Part shown: piece after piece, positions 1 to 10,050 of the stretch | Layout: each line of letters opens with the position of its first letter | How positions within the stretch are numbered: the first letter of the stretch is position 1 | Assembly (NCBI GenBank): GCA_039105265.1 | Contig: JAPFFF010000001.1 | Location: forward strand, 3,224,001-3,288,000 | DNA from: Tritrichomonas musculus | Lineage: Eukaryota > Parabasalia > Tritrichomonadida > Tritrichomonadidae | Length of the DNA stretch: 64,000 nucleotides | Direction: 5' to 3' | Made by a program: the position numbers and the translations under genes | Notes under the pieces: model-generated | Seen by the model: only the letters and a program-made list of their open reading frames with translations | Database searches by the model: none | Told to the model about the DNA's origin: nothing

Positions 1-1
1 A

Positions 2-1108
2 TCAGTTCGTTATTTCCAAACGCTCACTTTTGAACACAAACACATCTATGGAATGAGCAAGTATGGCACACTTATGTTCAAAGGAATTGGAGTTCCAATT
101 GATCAAGGAAAAGCGATTTCATTAATTAAAAGATCAGCAGACTTAGGCTGTCCTGATGCAATGATTAACTATGGATATTTTTTGTCACATGGAACAATTG
201 TTCAAAAGAACAAAAAAGAAGCATTTCGTTATTATAAGATGGCAGCTGATCATGGCTTAATCTCTGCATTTTACATCTGTGGTTGCTATCTAATTAATGG
301 AACTGGCGTTCCAGTCAATGAGAAAGAAGGAACTCAATATTTAAAAGTAGCAGCTGATAATGGAATCGCAGATGCAATGTTTATTTATGCCATTACTCGT
401 GCCAAGACGATAAATTTTGGGAATTGTATGTTCGATCACCAATATGTTTATTCGACTATTAATGAATGCCTTCGGTATTTTAAAATGGCAGCTGATAATG
501 GCAACGTAGATGGAATGTTGACTTATGGAAACTTTTTAATAGAAGGAAAATTTTTACCTGCTAGTGTGAGAGATGCAGCTTGGTATTATAAACTGGCGGC
601 AGATAAAGGAAGTGATGCCGAAATGGTTTTTTATGCACAATTTTTATTGAGCGGGAAACTTGGCGTTGTTAATAAGAAAGAAGTTGCAAAATATTACAAG
701 AAGGCCGCAGATAAAGGAAATGTATTAGCAATGAAAGAATATGCGACAATGTTAAGAAATGGAGATGGAATTCAAACAGATAAAAAAGAAGCAGGGAAAT
801 ATTATAGAATTGCAGCACAAAGAGGAGATATTGTATCAATGAACATGTTTGGATTAATGTCATTAAACGGTGAAATTGAAAGTGATAAGAGAGAAGCATT
901 TGAATTTTTGACGGATGCAGCGAATGCAGGATTTGGGAAAGCGATTTATAATTTGGGTATGGCAATATATCGAGGATATGGAACAGCACCAAATAAAGAT
1001 GTTGCTATTGAATTATTCAAAAGGGCATCACGCAAAGGAGTCAAAGAAGCAACTGACTCCCTTACATCATTAGGCATTCAAGATGAAAAAGGATGTTCGA
1101 TATATTAA
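2..1108 (+). CDS. Sel1-repeat protein, 5' end outside window
   Basis: This reading frame is already open at base 2 and continues in Sel1-like residues through the first Met at 53, so the true start lies upstream of the window. The visible 369 residues are about ten Sel1-like repeats (tetratricopeptide-type helical pairs of about 36 residues) with the signature KKEAxKYYKxAADKGN and AMxxYGxxLxxG. The stop is TAA at 1106-1108. In trichomonads Sel1 arrays usually form the C-terminal half of a protein kinase, so a kinase domain upstream is likely but is inferred. Repeats here are divergent from each other, unlike the homogeneous array at 33.2-35.6 kb. The role is probably protein-protein scaffolding; no catalytic motif is visible. 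Confidence 0.85.
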   Translation, partial: SVRYFQTLTFEHKHIYGMSKYGTLMFKGIGVPIDQGKAISLIKRSADLGCPDAMINYGYFLSHGTIVQKNKKEAFRYYKMAADHGLISAFYICGCYLINGTGVPVNEKEGTQYLKVAADNGIADAMFIYAITRAKTINFGNCMFDHQYVYSTINECLRYFKMAADNGNVDGMLTYGNFLIEGKFLPASVRDAAWYYKLAADKGSDAEMVFYAQFLLSGKLGVVNKKEVAKYYKKAADKGNVLAMKEYATMLRNGDGIQTDKKEAGKYYRIAAQRGDIVSMNMFGLMSLNGEIESDKREAFEFLTDAANAGFGKAIYNLGMAIYRGYGTAPNKDVAIELFKRASRKGVKEATDSLTSLGIQDEKGCSIY

Positions 1109-1245
1109 TAATAATAATAATCACATAATAAACTGATATTTTTTTTTTTATCAATGATTTTATAAATGATGAATAAATATTAATTCAATTATTAATCTTA
1201 TTAAAACCAAGAAATGAAGGCGTATAACAAAGCACATCATTTGGT

Positions 1246-1287
<42 letters not shown>

Positions 1288-1384
1288 TTTACATTCCATT
1301 ATTGACTGAAATTTGAGATTTTAAATTCATCGAAAATATATATTCTAAAAAATATAAAGGAGATCTTTATTTTATTAATAAATT
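1109..1384. other. Intergenic, long poly-T tract
   Basis: AT-rich DNA after the Sel1 stop codon. It contains an uninterrupted run of about 35 T (near 1251-1285). No gene seen. Confidence 0.6.
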
Positions 1385-4300
1385 ATGCAGATTTATTCAC
1401 TTGGTAATAATTCTTTAATTTGTGGATCATCAGTTAGATCAATAGGTTTTCTCCATAAATTTTTTTATGAATCATTAAAATTTATACTTTTGATTTCATT
1501 TATATTAATATTAAAAATCTCATCTTTAATGTCCATTTTTATATTAGGTTGTTTCAATAAAAGCTTTATAATTTCAATATTTCTTTTTTCTACAGCTTTA
1601 TGTAATGCAGTTTTGTAAAATGATAATATTTTAAAATCTTATTTTAAGATATGATTTTGAATTTCATTGAAAGATATGATTTTGAATTTTATTGAAAGAT
1701 ATGATTTTGAATGGTATTGAAAGATATGCTTTTCAATTTCATTGAAAAATATGATTTTGAATTTCATTGAAAGATATGATTTGGAATTTTATTGAAAGAT
1801 ATGATTTTGAATGGTATTGAAAGATATGCTTTTCAATTTCATTGAAAAATATGATTTTGAATGCGATTGAAATATATGATTTTAAATGTGATTGAAATAT
1901 ATGATTTTAAATAAAATTGAAAAGATATTATTTTGAATGTGATTGAAATATATGATTTTTGAATGTTATTGAAAGATATGATTTTTGAATGTTATTGAAA
2001 CATATGATTTTGAATGTAATTGAAATATATGATTTTGAATGTAATTGAAATATATGATTATGAATTCTATTAAAAGATGTGATTTTGAATGTAATTGAAA
2101 TATATGATTTTGAATGAAATTGAAATATATGATTTTGAATGTGATTGAAAGATTTAATTTTGAATTATATTGAAAGAAATATTTCTGAATTATATTGAAA
2201 GATATGTTTTAAATTTCATTGAAAGATATAATTTTGAATTATATTGAAAGATATGACTTTAAATTGTATTGAAAGATATGATTTTCAATTTTATAAAAAG
2301 TTAACGAAAATATTAAGAAGATTAATATCAAGATTTTCATTCGTTAATAAAAGTTTTACAATTTCAATATTTTCTTTTTCAATTGCCAAATATAATGCTG
2401 TTTTGTTAATTATTATTATATCAAAATTTCATTGAATGATATGATTTTGAATTTCATTAAAAGATATGATTTTGAATGTGATTGAAAGATATATTTTAGA
2501 ATGTGATTGAAAGAAATGGTTTTGAATTTCATTGAAAGATATAATTTTGAATTCCATTGAAAGATAAGATATTGAATTTTATTGAAAGATATGATTTTAA
2601 ATTTTATTGAAAGATATGATTTTCAATTATATTAAAAGTATGATTTTTAATCGAATTGAAAGTTATGATTTTGAATTCCATTGAAAGATATGATTTTAAA
2701 TATCATTGAAAGATATGATTTTGAATTCCATTGAAAGATATGATTTTAAATTTCATTGAAAGATATGATTTTAAATTACATTAAAAGTATGATTTTTAAT
2801 CAAATTGAAAGATATGATTTTGAATTTCATTGAGAGATATGATTTTGAATATAATTAAAAAATTTGATTTTGAATGCGATTGAAATATATGATTTTGAAC
2901 GTAATTAAAAGATATGATTTTGAATTATATTGAAAGATATGACTTTAAATTGTATTGAAAGATATGATTTTCAATTTTATAAAAAGTTAACGAAAATATT
3001 AAGAAGATTAATATCAAGATTTTCATTAGTTAATAAAAGTTTTACAATTTCAATGTTTTCTTTTTCAATTGCCAAATATAATGATGTCTCATAAATTATT
3101 ATTATATCAAAATTTCATTGAATGATATGATTTTGAATTTCATTAAAAGATATGATTTTGAATTTCATTAAAAGATATGATTTTGAATAGAATTGAAAAA
3201 TATGATTTTGAATGGTATTGAAAGATATGATTTTCAATTTTATAAAAAGTTAACGAAAATATATCCAAGATTGATGTCAAGTTTGTTATTAGTTAATAAA
3301 AGTTTCACAATTTCAATATTTTCTTTTTCAACTGCCAAATATAATGCTGTCTTATAAATAATTATTATATCAAAATTTCATTGAAAGACATGATTTTGAA
3401 TTCTATTGAAAGATATGATTATAAATAGTATTGAAAGATATGATTTTGAATTTCATTGAAAGATATGATCTTGAATTTTATTGAAAGATATGATTTTGAA
3501 TGTTATTGAAAGATATGATTTTGAATGGTATTGAAAGATATGATTTTGAATATCATTGAAAGATGTGATTTTGAATGTAATTGAAAGATATAATTTTCAA
3601 TTTTATAAAAAATATCGAAAAATATATCCAAGATTGATGTCAAGTTTGTTATTAGTTAATAAAAGTTTCACAATTTCAATATTTTCTTTTTCAACTGCCA
3701 AATATAATGCTGTCTTATAAATTATTATTATATCAAAATTTCATTGAAAGACATGATTTTGAATGGTTTTGAAAGATATGATTTTGAATATCATTGAAAG
3801 ATATGATTTTGAATAGTATTGAAAGATATGATTTTCAATTTTATAAAAAATATCGGAAAATATATCCAAGATTGATGTCAAGTTTGTTATTAGTTAATAA
3901 AAGTTTCACAATTTCAATATTTTCTTTTTCAACTGCCAAATATAATGCTGTCTTATAAATTATTATTATATCAAAATTTCATTGAATGATATGATTTTGA
4001 ATGTAATTGAAAGATATGATTTTGAATTTCATTGAAAGATATGATTTTGAATGGTTTTGAAAGATATGATTTTGAATATCATTGAAAGATATGATTTTGA
4101 ATGGTATTGAAAGATATGATTTTGAATATCATTGAAAGATGTGATTTTGAATGTAATTGAAAGATATAATTTTCAATTTTATAAAAAATAATGATAAATA
4201 TATCCAAGATTGATATCAAGTTTGTTATAAGTTAATAAAAGTTTCACAATTTCAATATTTTCTTTTTCAACTGCCAAATATAAAGCTGTTTTATGAATAT

Positions 4301-5134
4301 ATATTATATTAAAATTTCATTGAATGATATGATTTTGAATAGTATTGAAAGATATGATTATAAATAGTATTGAAAGATATGATTATGAATAGTATTGAAA
4401 GATCTGATTATAAATAGTATTGAAAGATATGATTTTGAATTTTATTGAAAGATATGATTTTAAATGTAATTGAATGATATGATTTTGAATGCTATTGAAA
4501 GATATGATTTTGAATGTAATTGAATGATATGATTTTGAATGCTATTGAAAGATATGATTTTAAATGTAATTGAAAGATATGATTTTAAATGTAATTGAAT
4601 GATATGATTTTGAATGTAATTGAAAGATATGATTTTGAATAGTTTTGAAAGATGTGATTTTGAATATCATTGAAAGATGTGATTTTGAATGTAATTAAAA
4701 GATATAATTTTCAATTTTATAAAAAATAATGATAAATATATCCAAGATTGATATCAAGTTTGTTATAAGTTAATAAAAGTTTCACAATTTCAATATTTTC
4801 TTTTTCAACTGCCAAATATAAAGCTGTTTTATGAATATATATTATATTAAAATTTCATTGAATGATATGATTTTGAATAGTATTGAAAGATATGATTATA
4901 AATAGTATTGAAAGATATGATTATGAATAGTATTGAAAGATCTGATTATAAATATTATTGAAAGATATGATTTTGAATTTCATTAGAAGATATGATTATA
5001 AATGTTATTGAAAGATATGATTTTGAATTTCATTAGAAGATATGATTATAAATATTATTGAAAGATATGAATTTGAATTTTATATATATATAAAATGATT
5101 TTAAATTGTATTGAATGATATGATTTTAACACAA
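1385..5134 (-). pseudogene. Decayed ankyrin tail of the DUF3447 gene
   Basis: Read on the minus strand, this region holds at least eight isolated ankyrin-repeat fragments, each with the core KTALYLAxEKENIEIVKLLL followed by TNNKLDINL. They lie near 4710-4858, 4171-4320, 3833-3982, 3595-3744, 3233-3381, 2970-3118 and 2285-2435, plus a terminal one at 1385-1620. The last fragment ends in KPIDLTDDPQIKELL, which looks like the natural C-terminus of a trichomonad ankyrin protein. Between fragments lie 25-bp minisatellite arrays with many stops. The order and strand fit one gene starting at 6313. I read it as a host gene whose ankyrin tail was broken up by repeat expansion; an alternative is that part is still translated with long low-complexity inserts. 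Confidence 0.7.
1640..5130. repeat. 25-bp minisatellite arrays with a 150-bp higher-order unit
   Basis: The basic unit is about 25 bp, GATATGATTTTGAAT followed by a variable NNNATTGAAA part. Dozens of diverged copies run from about 1640 to 5130. Every few hundred bases the array is broken by a conserved unit of about 150 bp (an ankyrin fragment on the minus strand), present at least seven times. The 25-nt period is not a multiple of 3, so successive units step through all frames. The flanking copies of the 150-bp unit, together with adjoining 25-mers, look like segmental duplicates (compare 4165-4440 with 4705-4975). Confidence 0.85.
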
Positions 5135-6313
5135 TTAAATGAATATCAATTGAAATTGTATTAGCAGAAGATTGAAAATTTCTTTTTTGTTTATATCTAT
5201 AACTATATCTTTCAAAAGATCATCAACAAATGCACAATAATCGTACTTGCAAAAGTTGCAAAATGAAGATTCACTAATGATATCATTTTTCAAAAAGGCA
5301 AAATTATAATATTTGAGACTTTGATTGAATATATCCTGTGAATTTTCTTCATCATTTTGTAAAAAGTTGTTTATGAAGTAATTTGCGATGTCGTTGTGGT
5401 GACATTTGATTGATTCATAAAAAACTTGTTTGTATGACTCATCCTCTAATTCAACATGATTGTCTTCCAGAAAGTGAATTATTTCTGAATTTTGGCCATG
5501 AATAGCCAAAAGCCACAACGATGACGGTAATTCGACGCCTTCAAGTCGTAAATAGTTAAATATTTGAATCGAACCAAAAAATGCAGCATATTCAATCAAT
5601 GCCAATCCACCATATTTGCCATCTCGTTCTAATTTTTTTTCCTTCTTAAGTAAAAAAGAATTTGTTTCATAAATTGATGGTTGAATTTGTGCGTTAATTG
5701 AAACATTATTTCGAGTAATATAAATAATAAATTCAGTAATCATGTCCTTTCGAATCAATTTACTGATTTGGCTGTCATTTTCGCCTTCCTTTCGCTTTTC
5801 ATAAAAACTTTCGGGCAATTCTTTCTTTATCTCCTCAAACAATCCATTTTCCTTTGGAAACCATTTTTCATTGATGAATGGTTGAATTTCTGGTTGAAAA
5901 TACTGTGGATATTTGGCCTTTTTGTATTTATTTGTTTGGGTAATTTTTTTAACTATGCATTCATCAAAAATTATTATTCGCTGTTCAATGAGAAATAAAA
6001 GAATCCTTTTGTTGTTCTTAAAAATATTGAATATTTCTGAATTTGAAAAATATTTTTTGATATCTTTCTTGAAAACTTGCAAAATTTCATCAATTTTGCT
6101 GAAAAAATTGGGAAAACGATGATAATTATTCACTATTTTGGAAATTAAGTGTAATAATGGCAAAATACCATACTTGCTATCACTTATTTTTAAATTATTA
6201 AATTTATCTTCGAGAATTAGTAAGTTTTCCTCTGAGTTGACTTCTTCTTCAAGAAAATACAGAATGTTTTTTTGGATGTCCTTCATCTTGTCCAAGTATT
6301 CCTGAGAACTCAT
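5135..6313 (-). CDS. DUF3447-type N-terminal region of an ankyrin protein
   Basis: 392 residues from ATG at 6313. The N-terminal 150 residues are helical, with the pattern FFSKIDEIL then NKRILLFLIEQRII, followed by the signature GENDSQISKLIRKDMITEF, which recurs in the proteins at 27.3-29.2 kb and 10.1-13.1 kb. After it come ankyrin-like helices (ALIEYAAFFGSIQIFNYL, and SLWLLAIHGQNSEIIHFLE). This is the common N-terminus of large trichomonad ankyrin families (often annotated DUF3447). The frame closes just where the first ankyrin of the tail should begin, so the protein is probably truncated and the tail at 1385-5134 decayed. Function is unknown; protein binding is likely. A small palindrome (CTTTTTGAAT, 4-nt loop) at 6356-6379 lies upstream. 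Confidence 0.75.
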   Translation of the reverse strand: MSSQEYLDKMKDIQKNILYFLEEEVNSEENLLILEDKFNNLKISDSKYGILPLLHLISKIVNNYHRFPNFFSKIDEILQVFKKDIKKYFSNSEIFNIFKNNKRILLFLIEQRIIIFDECIVKKITQTNKYKKAKYPQYFQPEIQPFINEKWFPKENGLFEEIKKELPESFYEKRKEGENDSQISKLIRKDMITEFIIYITRNNVSINAQIQPSIYETNSFLLKKEKKLERDGKYGGLALIEYAAFFGSIQIFNYLRLEGVELPSSLWLLAIHGQNSEIIHFLEDNHVELEDESYKQVFYESIKCHHNDIANYFINNFLQNDEENSQDIFNQSLKYYNFAFLKNDIISESSFCNFCKYDYCAFVDDLLKDIVIDINKKEIFNLLLIQFQLIFI

Positions 6314-8546
6314 AATTTTTATTAAAATAATTATTTTCTTAATTATTACAAGTCACTTTTTGAATAGTCATTCAAAAAGTTTCTATATAAAAATGATTAT
6401 AATTATCTTGAACAATTATTATTTAAAATGTAATTTTTCCCTAATAATAAAAAGAAAATATAAAATAATATATTTTTTAAAACTTAAATATATTAAAAAA
6501 GCTAGCTGTATCGTTTTTGAAAAAACTGAACCCTGAGTTGATAATAATATGTTAATTCAATTTTTTTTGCCTAAAATCAAAAAGTTCTTTCGAAAATTTC
6601 TTTCTGATTCAGTTTCTTCTCTCAGAAAATTCAGATCATTTTCTTGAATTTATATGACCACTTTTTGAGTGAAGCTTTAAAATAACGTGATGATCATCAA
6701 ATATATTAATTACTTATTAAATGATATTGGAATTAAAAAGAATGTTTACAAAGCGATGAAAGGCTGTTTAGGATTGATTTATATTTTAGAGAGAAATCCA
6801 GTTTTAAGAAAAAAAAAAATTATATAACATTACAGTTATGTATAAAATAATGAAGCATTATAAAGAGTTGAAGCACTTTTTTATAAAATTTTCAAAGGTA
6901 AAAATTAAACAAAATATTAAGGCATAAAGGTCTCTATTCAAAATAAAATGATTCAAATTTTTTACACTAAAACGACGTTTTACATAAATAAATTATATGA
7001 TTCATCATGCATCAATGGTATTAAAAATGAATTAAAGAAGAAATTCATGATAAATGTTATTTCAAATAAGATTTTGATAATATTTTTCATTACAAAAAAA
7101 TGGTGAAAAGAAGGGTAGAAAGTAAAAACCTGTTGTGATATTTATATTTTATTGCATATATACCTGTTGTGATATTTATGTTTTTTGGAGGTAGAAAAAA
7201 AGATATTTGCATTTAAATACTGAGATAAATAAAAAACAAAAATGTTTTTTGGAGGTAGAAAGTTTTTGAATATAGATAACTAATCAATAATTTGGAATAA
7301 TTGAAAAATTTTCATAATTAAATATTGATAATTATTTCACAACTTTAATAAATATTATATTTGTTAAATTAAAATCATATAGATGATTTAAATACTGAGA
7401 TAAATAAAAAACAAAAATTATACTATTGAATAGTTTACACATTATGTTTTCTGAGTTTAAAAACCCTAGGTGATTTTTTAATTGAAATTTTTATATTATT
7501 TTCTGAAGAATCAAAAAGGTATTGTAATTAAAAATATAACTATTTCTATTTATTATAACATATAAAATCTATTTTTATGAAAAAAATATTAAATTAATGA
7601 TCTTTTGGAAAAAACTGAATATCTTCAATAATCCAAGTGAAAATCAACAAAATTAAAATTTGTTGTTTAATTATATATCAAATACAATTAAGTATTTATT
7701 AGTATAAATAAAATAGTAATTTTTGTTGAGATAATCGAAATAATAATCATCTAGAAAAATCCACCGCCAGAAACTTTATAAAAAATTTAGGATAAATTTA
7801 GGTGCATATATAAACTGATTTTATCCATGCATATGGAAATGATCACAGTACAATTTTGAGAAATAAGCAACCCAAAATTGAGAGAAAGTATTCAATTTTA
7901 ATATTTAAATCCATCATTTTCTTGATAAAATATCATTATTATTCAAAATAAAAGATATAATTATACCAAATGCTTATAATAACAAGTAATATAACAAAAT
8001 ATAAATCGAAAAGTCTTTTTTGAAGGACTTTTTTCAATTTTTATGAAATCGGGCCTATCTTTTGAAAAGAATTAAAACATATTAAAGATATATCTTCAAA
8101 GATAATAATAAAATCAGGAAAACATCAAATTAAATTATATATATATAAGATATTTAGATTTGATTCAAGTTTTCAGTTTCACTACGTCATCCATCTTTTA
8201 ATTCAGTTATCAATGCAAGAATCAGAATACATTCAAATTTTGAATGTATGAATGCTTCTTTTTCAGTTATCAAAATTTGAATGTATTCTGATTCTTGCAT
8301 GGATGAATTGCATAGACAACTCTAAGCATTCACTAGCATACTCTTCATAGGTAATAATTCATTTTTTTGCAAAATCGTTAAATTTATTAATAACTGGTAA
8401 AAAAAAAATTCTTATTTTCCTCCTTTAAAACTCAACAGAGGTTGTTTTTGTGTGATATTTTTGCTGACATGCTTAATTATATTAATAAAAAAGAAACAAA
8501 AACAAATTAAAATATTTAATTTTATTTTGAATTGATTAAGAGTTCA
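6314..8546. other. Gene-free AT-rich spacer with short direct repeats
   Basis: 2.2 kb without a convincing gene. It holds short direct repeats: ACCTGTTGTGATATTTAT near 7128 and 7162, GTTTTTTGGAGGTAGAAA near 7182 and 7243, and a 30-bp block at 7214-7243 and 7389-7418. These look like remnants of local slippage or of old insertions. The hairpin at 8213-8300 is listed separately. Confidence 0.5.
8213..8300. repeat. Perfect 31-bp inverted repeat (hairpin)
   Basis: Arms 8213-8243 and 8270-8300 are perfect reverse complements over 31 bp (outer sequence ATGCAAGAATCAGAATACAT) around a 26-nt spacer. The spacer repeats TTCAGTTATCA, which also precedes the left arm. It lies about 250 bp beyond the 3' end of the GTPase gene. 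It could be a tiny foldback element or a structured transcript end. Confidence 0.8.
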
Positions 8547-9119
8547 TTAACAGCATTTTTTTTCTTCTTGGCTTTCTCCATTTTTTTTTGGATCAATCGG
8601 TATGCCATTTTTTTTATTTTCAGTATGAACTTCTTGATCGGCCATGGTTTTGAAAATTTCAGTAATACCCACATTATTCTTTGCTGAAGTAATAAATACG
8701 CTGGTAAAAGTACTACTTTTTTTTTCTAAAAAATCTTTAAGTTCAGATAAATCAATTAATAAATCTGATTTTGTTGCAACAAGATATAGAACACATTCAG
8801 GCTCTATAGAACTTACCGAAGATGCCCATTGATCAATGTCGTTTATACTATCTTTGTCTTGATAATCAAAGCAAATTAATGCGATTTTGGCTTGTCTGTA
8901 AAATATTGAAGCGACTGATCGAAATTTTTCTTGGCCAGCAGTATCCCATACTTGTAATTCTACTCCTTGACCACCTGTATTTTCTACAATAACTTTAGAA
9001 TAAGAAGAACCGACTGTTGGTTTATTAATAGATTCATCAAAAATATCCTTAATATACCTGCATAAAAGGGATGTTTTTCCGACTCCACTGCTGCCAACCA
9101 AAATTACCTTTTTTTCCAT
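8547..9119 (-). CDS. Rab-like small GTPase
   Basis: 190 residues from ATG at 9119 (MEKKVILVGSSG). A longer frame reaches 9149 but begins with GTG, and a probable initiator element lies in that stretch, so I place the start at 9119. Motifs: P-loop GSSGVGKT (9-16), switch I Thr35, WDTAGQE (58-64), TKSD (116-119) in place of the usual NKxD, SAK (145-147), and a C-terminal CC for double geranylgeranylation. This is a Rab-type regulator of vesicle traffic, cycling between membrane and cytosol. Trichomonads have very many Rabs, so the subfamily cannot be set from sequence alone. The region before CC is polar and Lys-rich. The gene looks intact. Confidence 0.9.
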   Translation of the reverse strand: MEKKVILVGSSGVGKTSLLCRYIKDIFDESINKPTVGSSYSKVIVENTGGQGVELQVWDTAGQEKFRSVASIFYRQAKIALICFDYQDKDSINDIDQWASSVSSIEPECVLYLVATKSDLLIDLSELKDFLEKKSSTFTSVFITSAKNNVGITEIFKTMADQEVHTENKKNGIPIDPKKNGESQEEKKCC

Positions 9120-9138
9120 TTTTTTAATTTTGGACAAA

Positions 9139-9146
9139 GGTAGTGA
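9139..9146 (-). promoter_or_regulatory. Probable initiator of the Rab gene
   Basis: On the minus strand TCACTACC lies 25 nt upstream of ATG 9119, matching the trichomonad Inr pattern (TCA+1 followed by pyrimidine-rich bases), with +1 at the A (9144). Upstream at about 9179-9193 is CACTTTTTGATAAC, a motif similar to one upstream of the genes at 6313 and 29229. Confidence 0.5.
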
Positions 9147-9149
9147 CAC

Positions 9150-9697
9150 GAATAACTTTTTGAATATGTTAAAAATGAGTTATCAAAAAGTGGAAAATAA
9201 AATACTCTTATTACAAAAAATATAATATATTTTTAGTATTGAAGTGCAAAAATAAAAAATATAACTATTTCTTTTTATATAATTTCATTAATGAAGAAAA
9301 ATCTTTGAAAATATTAAAAATCAACGGATAAAAAAAAGCAATCATTTCAAATGAATAAAAATATTACCAAAGAAATTTTAACATAATAGCATATTATACA
9401 TTTTAAATTTTTATTTTCTCATCCTTTTTGACAAAATGTCATTTATATAAATGAATAAAAATGTTTTTATACTATTCTATTTTTAATAAAAAACTTATGA
9501 AAAAATTTAACTTTTTGAATTGATCGTTAATTTTTAAAATACCATAATCGACATACAAATTTCAAGATTTTCTAAAAAATGATAAATAATATTGAATTAT
9601 ATATACAGCATAAATTTAAACGAAACAGACCTCTCAATTATAGTTTGTCTTATCGTGGAAAATGAAAAATACTTTTAAAAAATATAGTTTTTTGATA
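9150..9697. other. AT-rich spacer
   Basis: Apart from the Rab upstream region I see no gene or clear repeat here. It ends at the outer terminus of the left transposon copy. Confidence 0.5.
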
Positions 9698-10050
9698 TGT
9701 ATGGGTACTGGATTCTCTTCCGTCATTTATTTATATATTCATATATTATATTAATTAAGAGTTAATTAGATTATTTTATAAATACCAGAATGTTTTAATG
9801 GGCAATAAGTGATATATCAACGATTTTATTTTTAAATGAGAAATGATCGTTTTTTTATTTTTTGAATAAGATCATTGAAATATTTGAATATAAAAAATTT
9901 AATTATGAAATATTTTTATCTTTTAGAACTATTTATATTAATAAATTATTTAATATAAATAAAAATATATAAATATATTATATTAGAAAAAATATAAATG
10001 TTAAGAATTATGTTTATTTTTTGGAGCTAAATTGAATATTTTTAAAAAAA

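Noticed and set aside
1640-5130. CRISPR-like regular repeats (25 bp)
   Set aside because: Repeats are contiguous and diverged with no unique spacers, and the genome is eukaryotic; this is a minisatellite.
5768-6122. Plus-strand frames of 69-76 codons opposite the DUF3447 gene
   Set aside because: Antisense shadows of the coding strand with F/L/I-rich translations.
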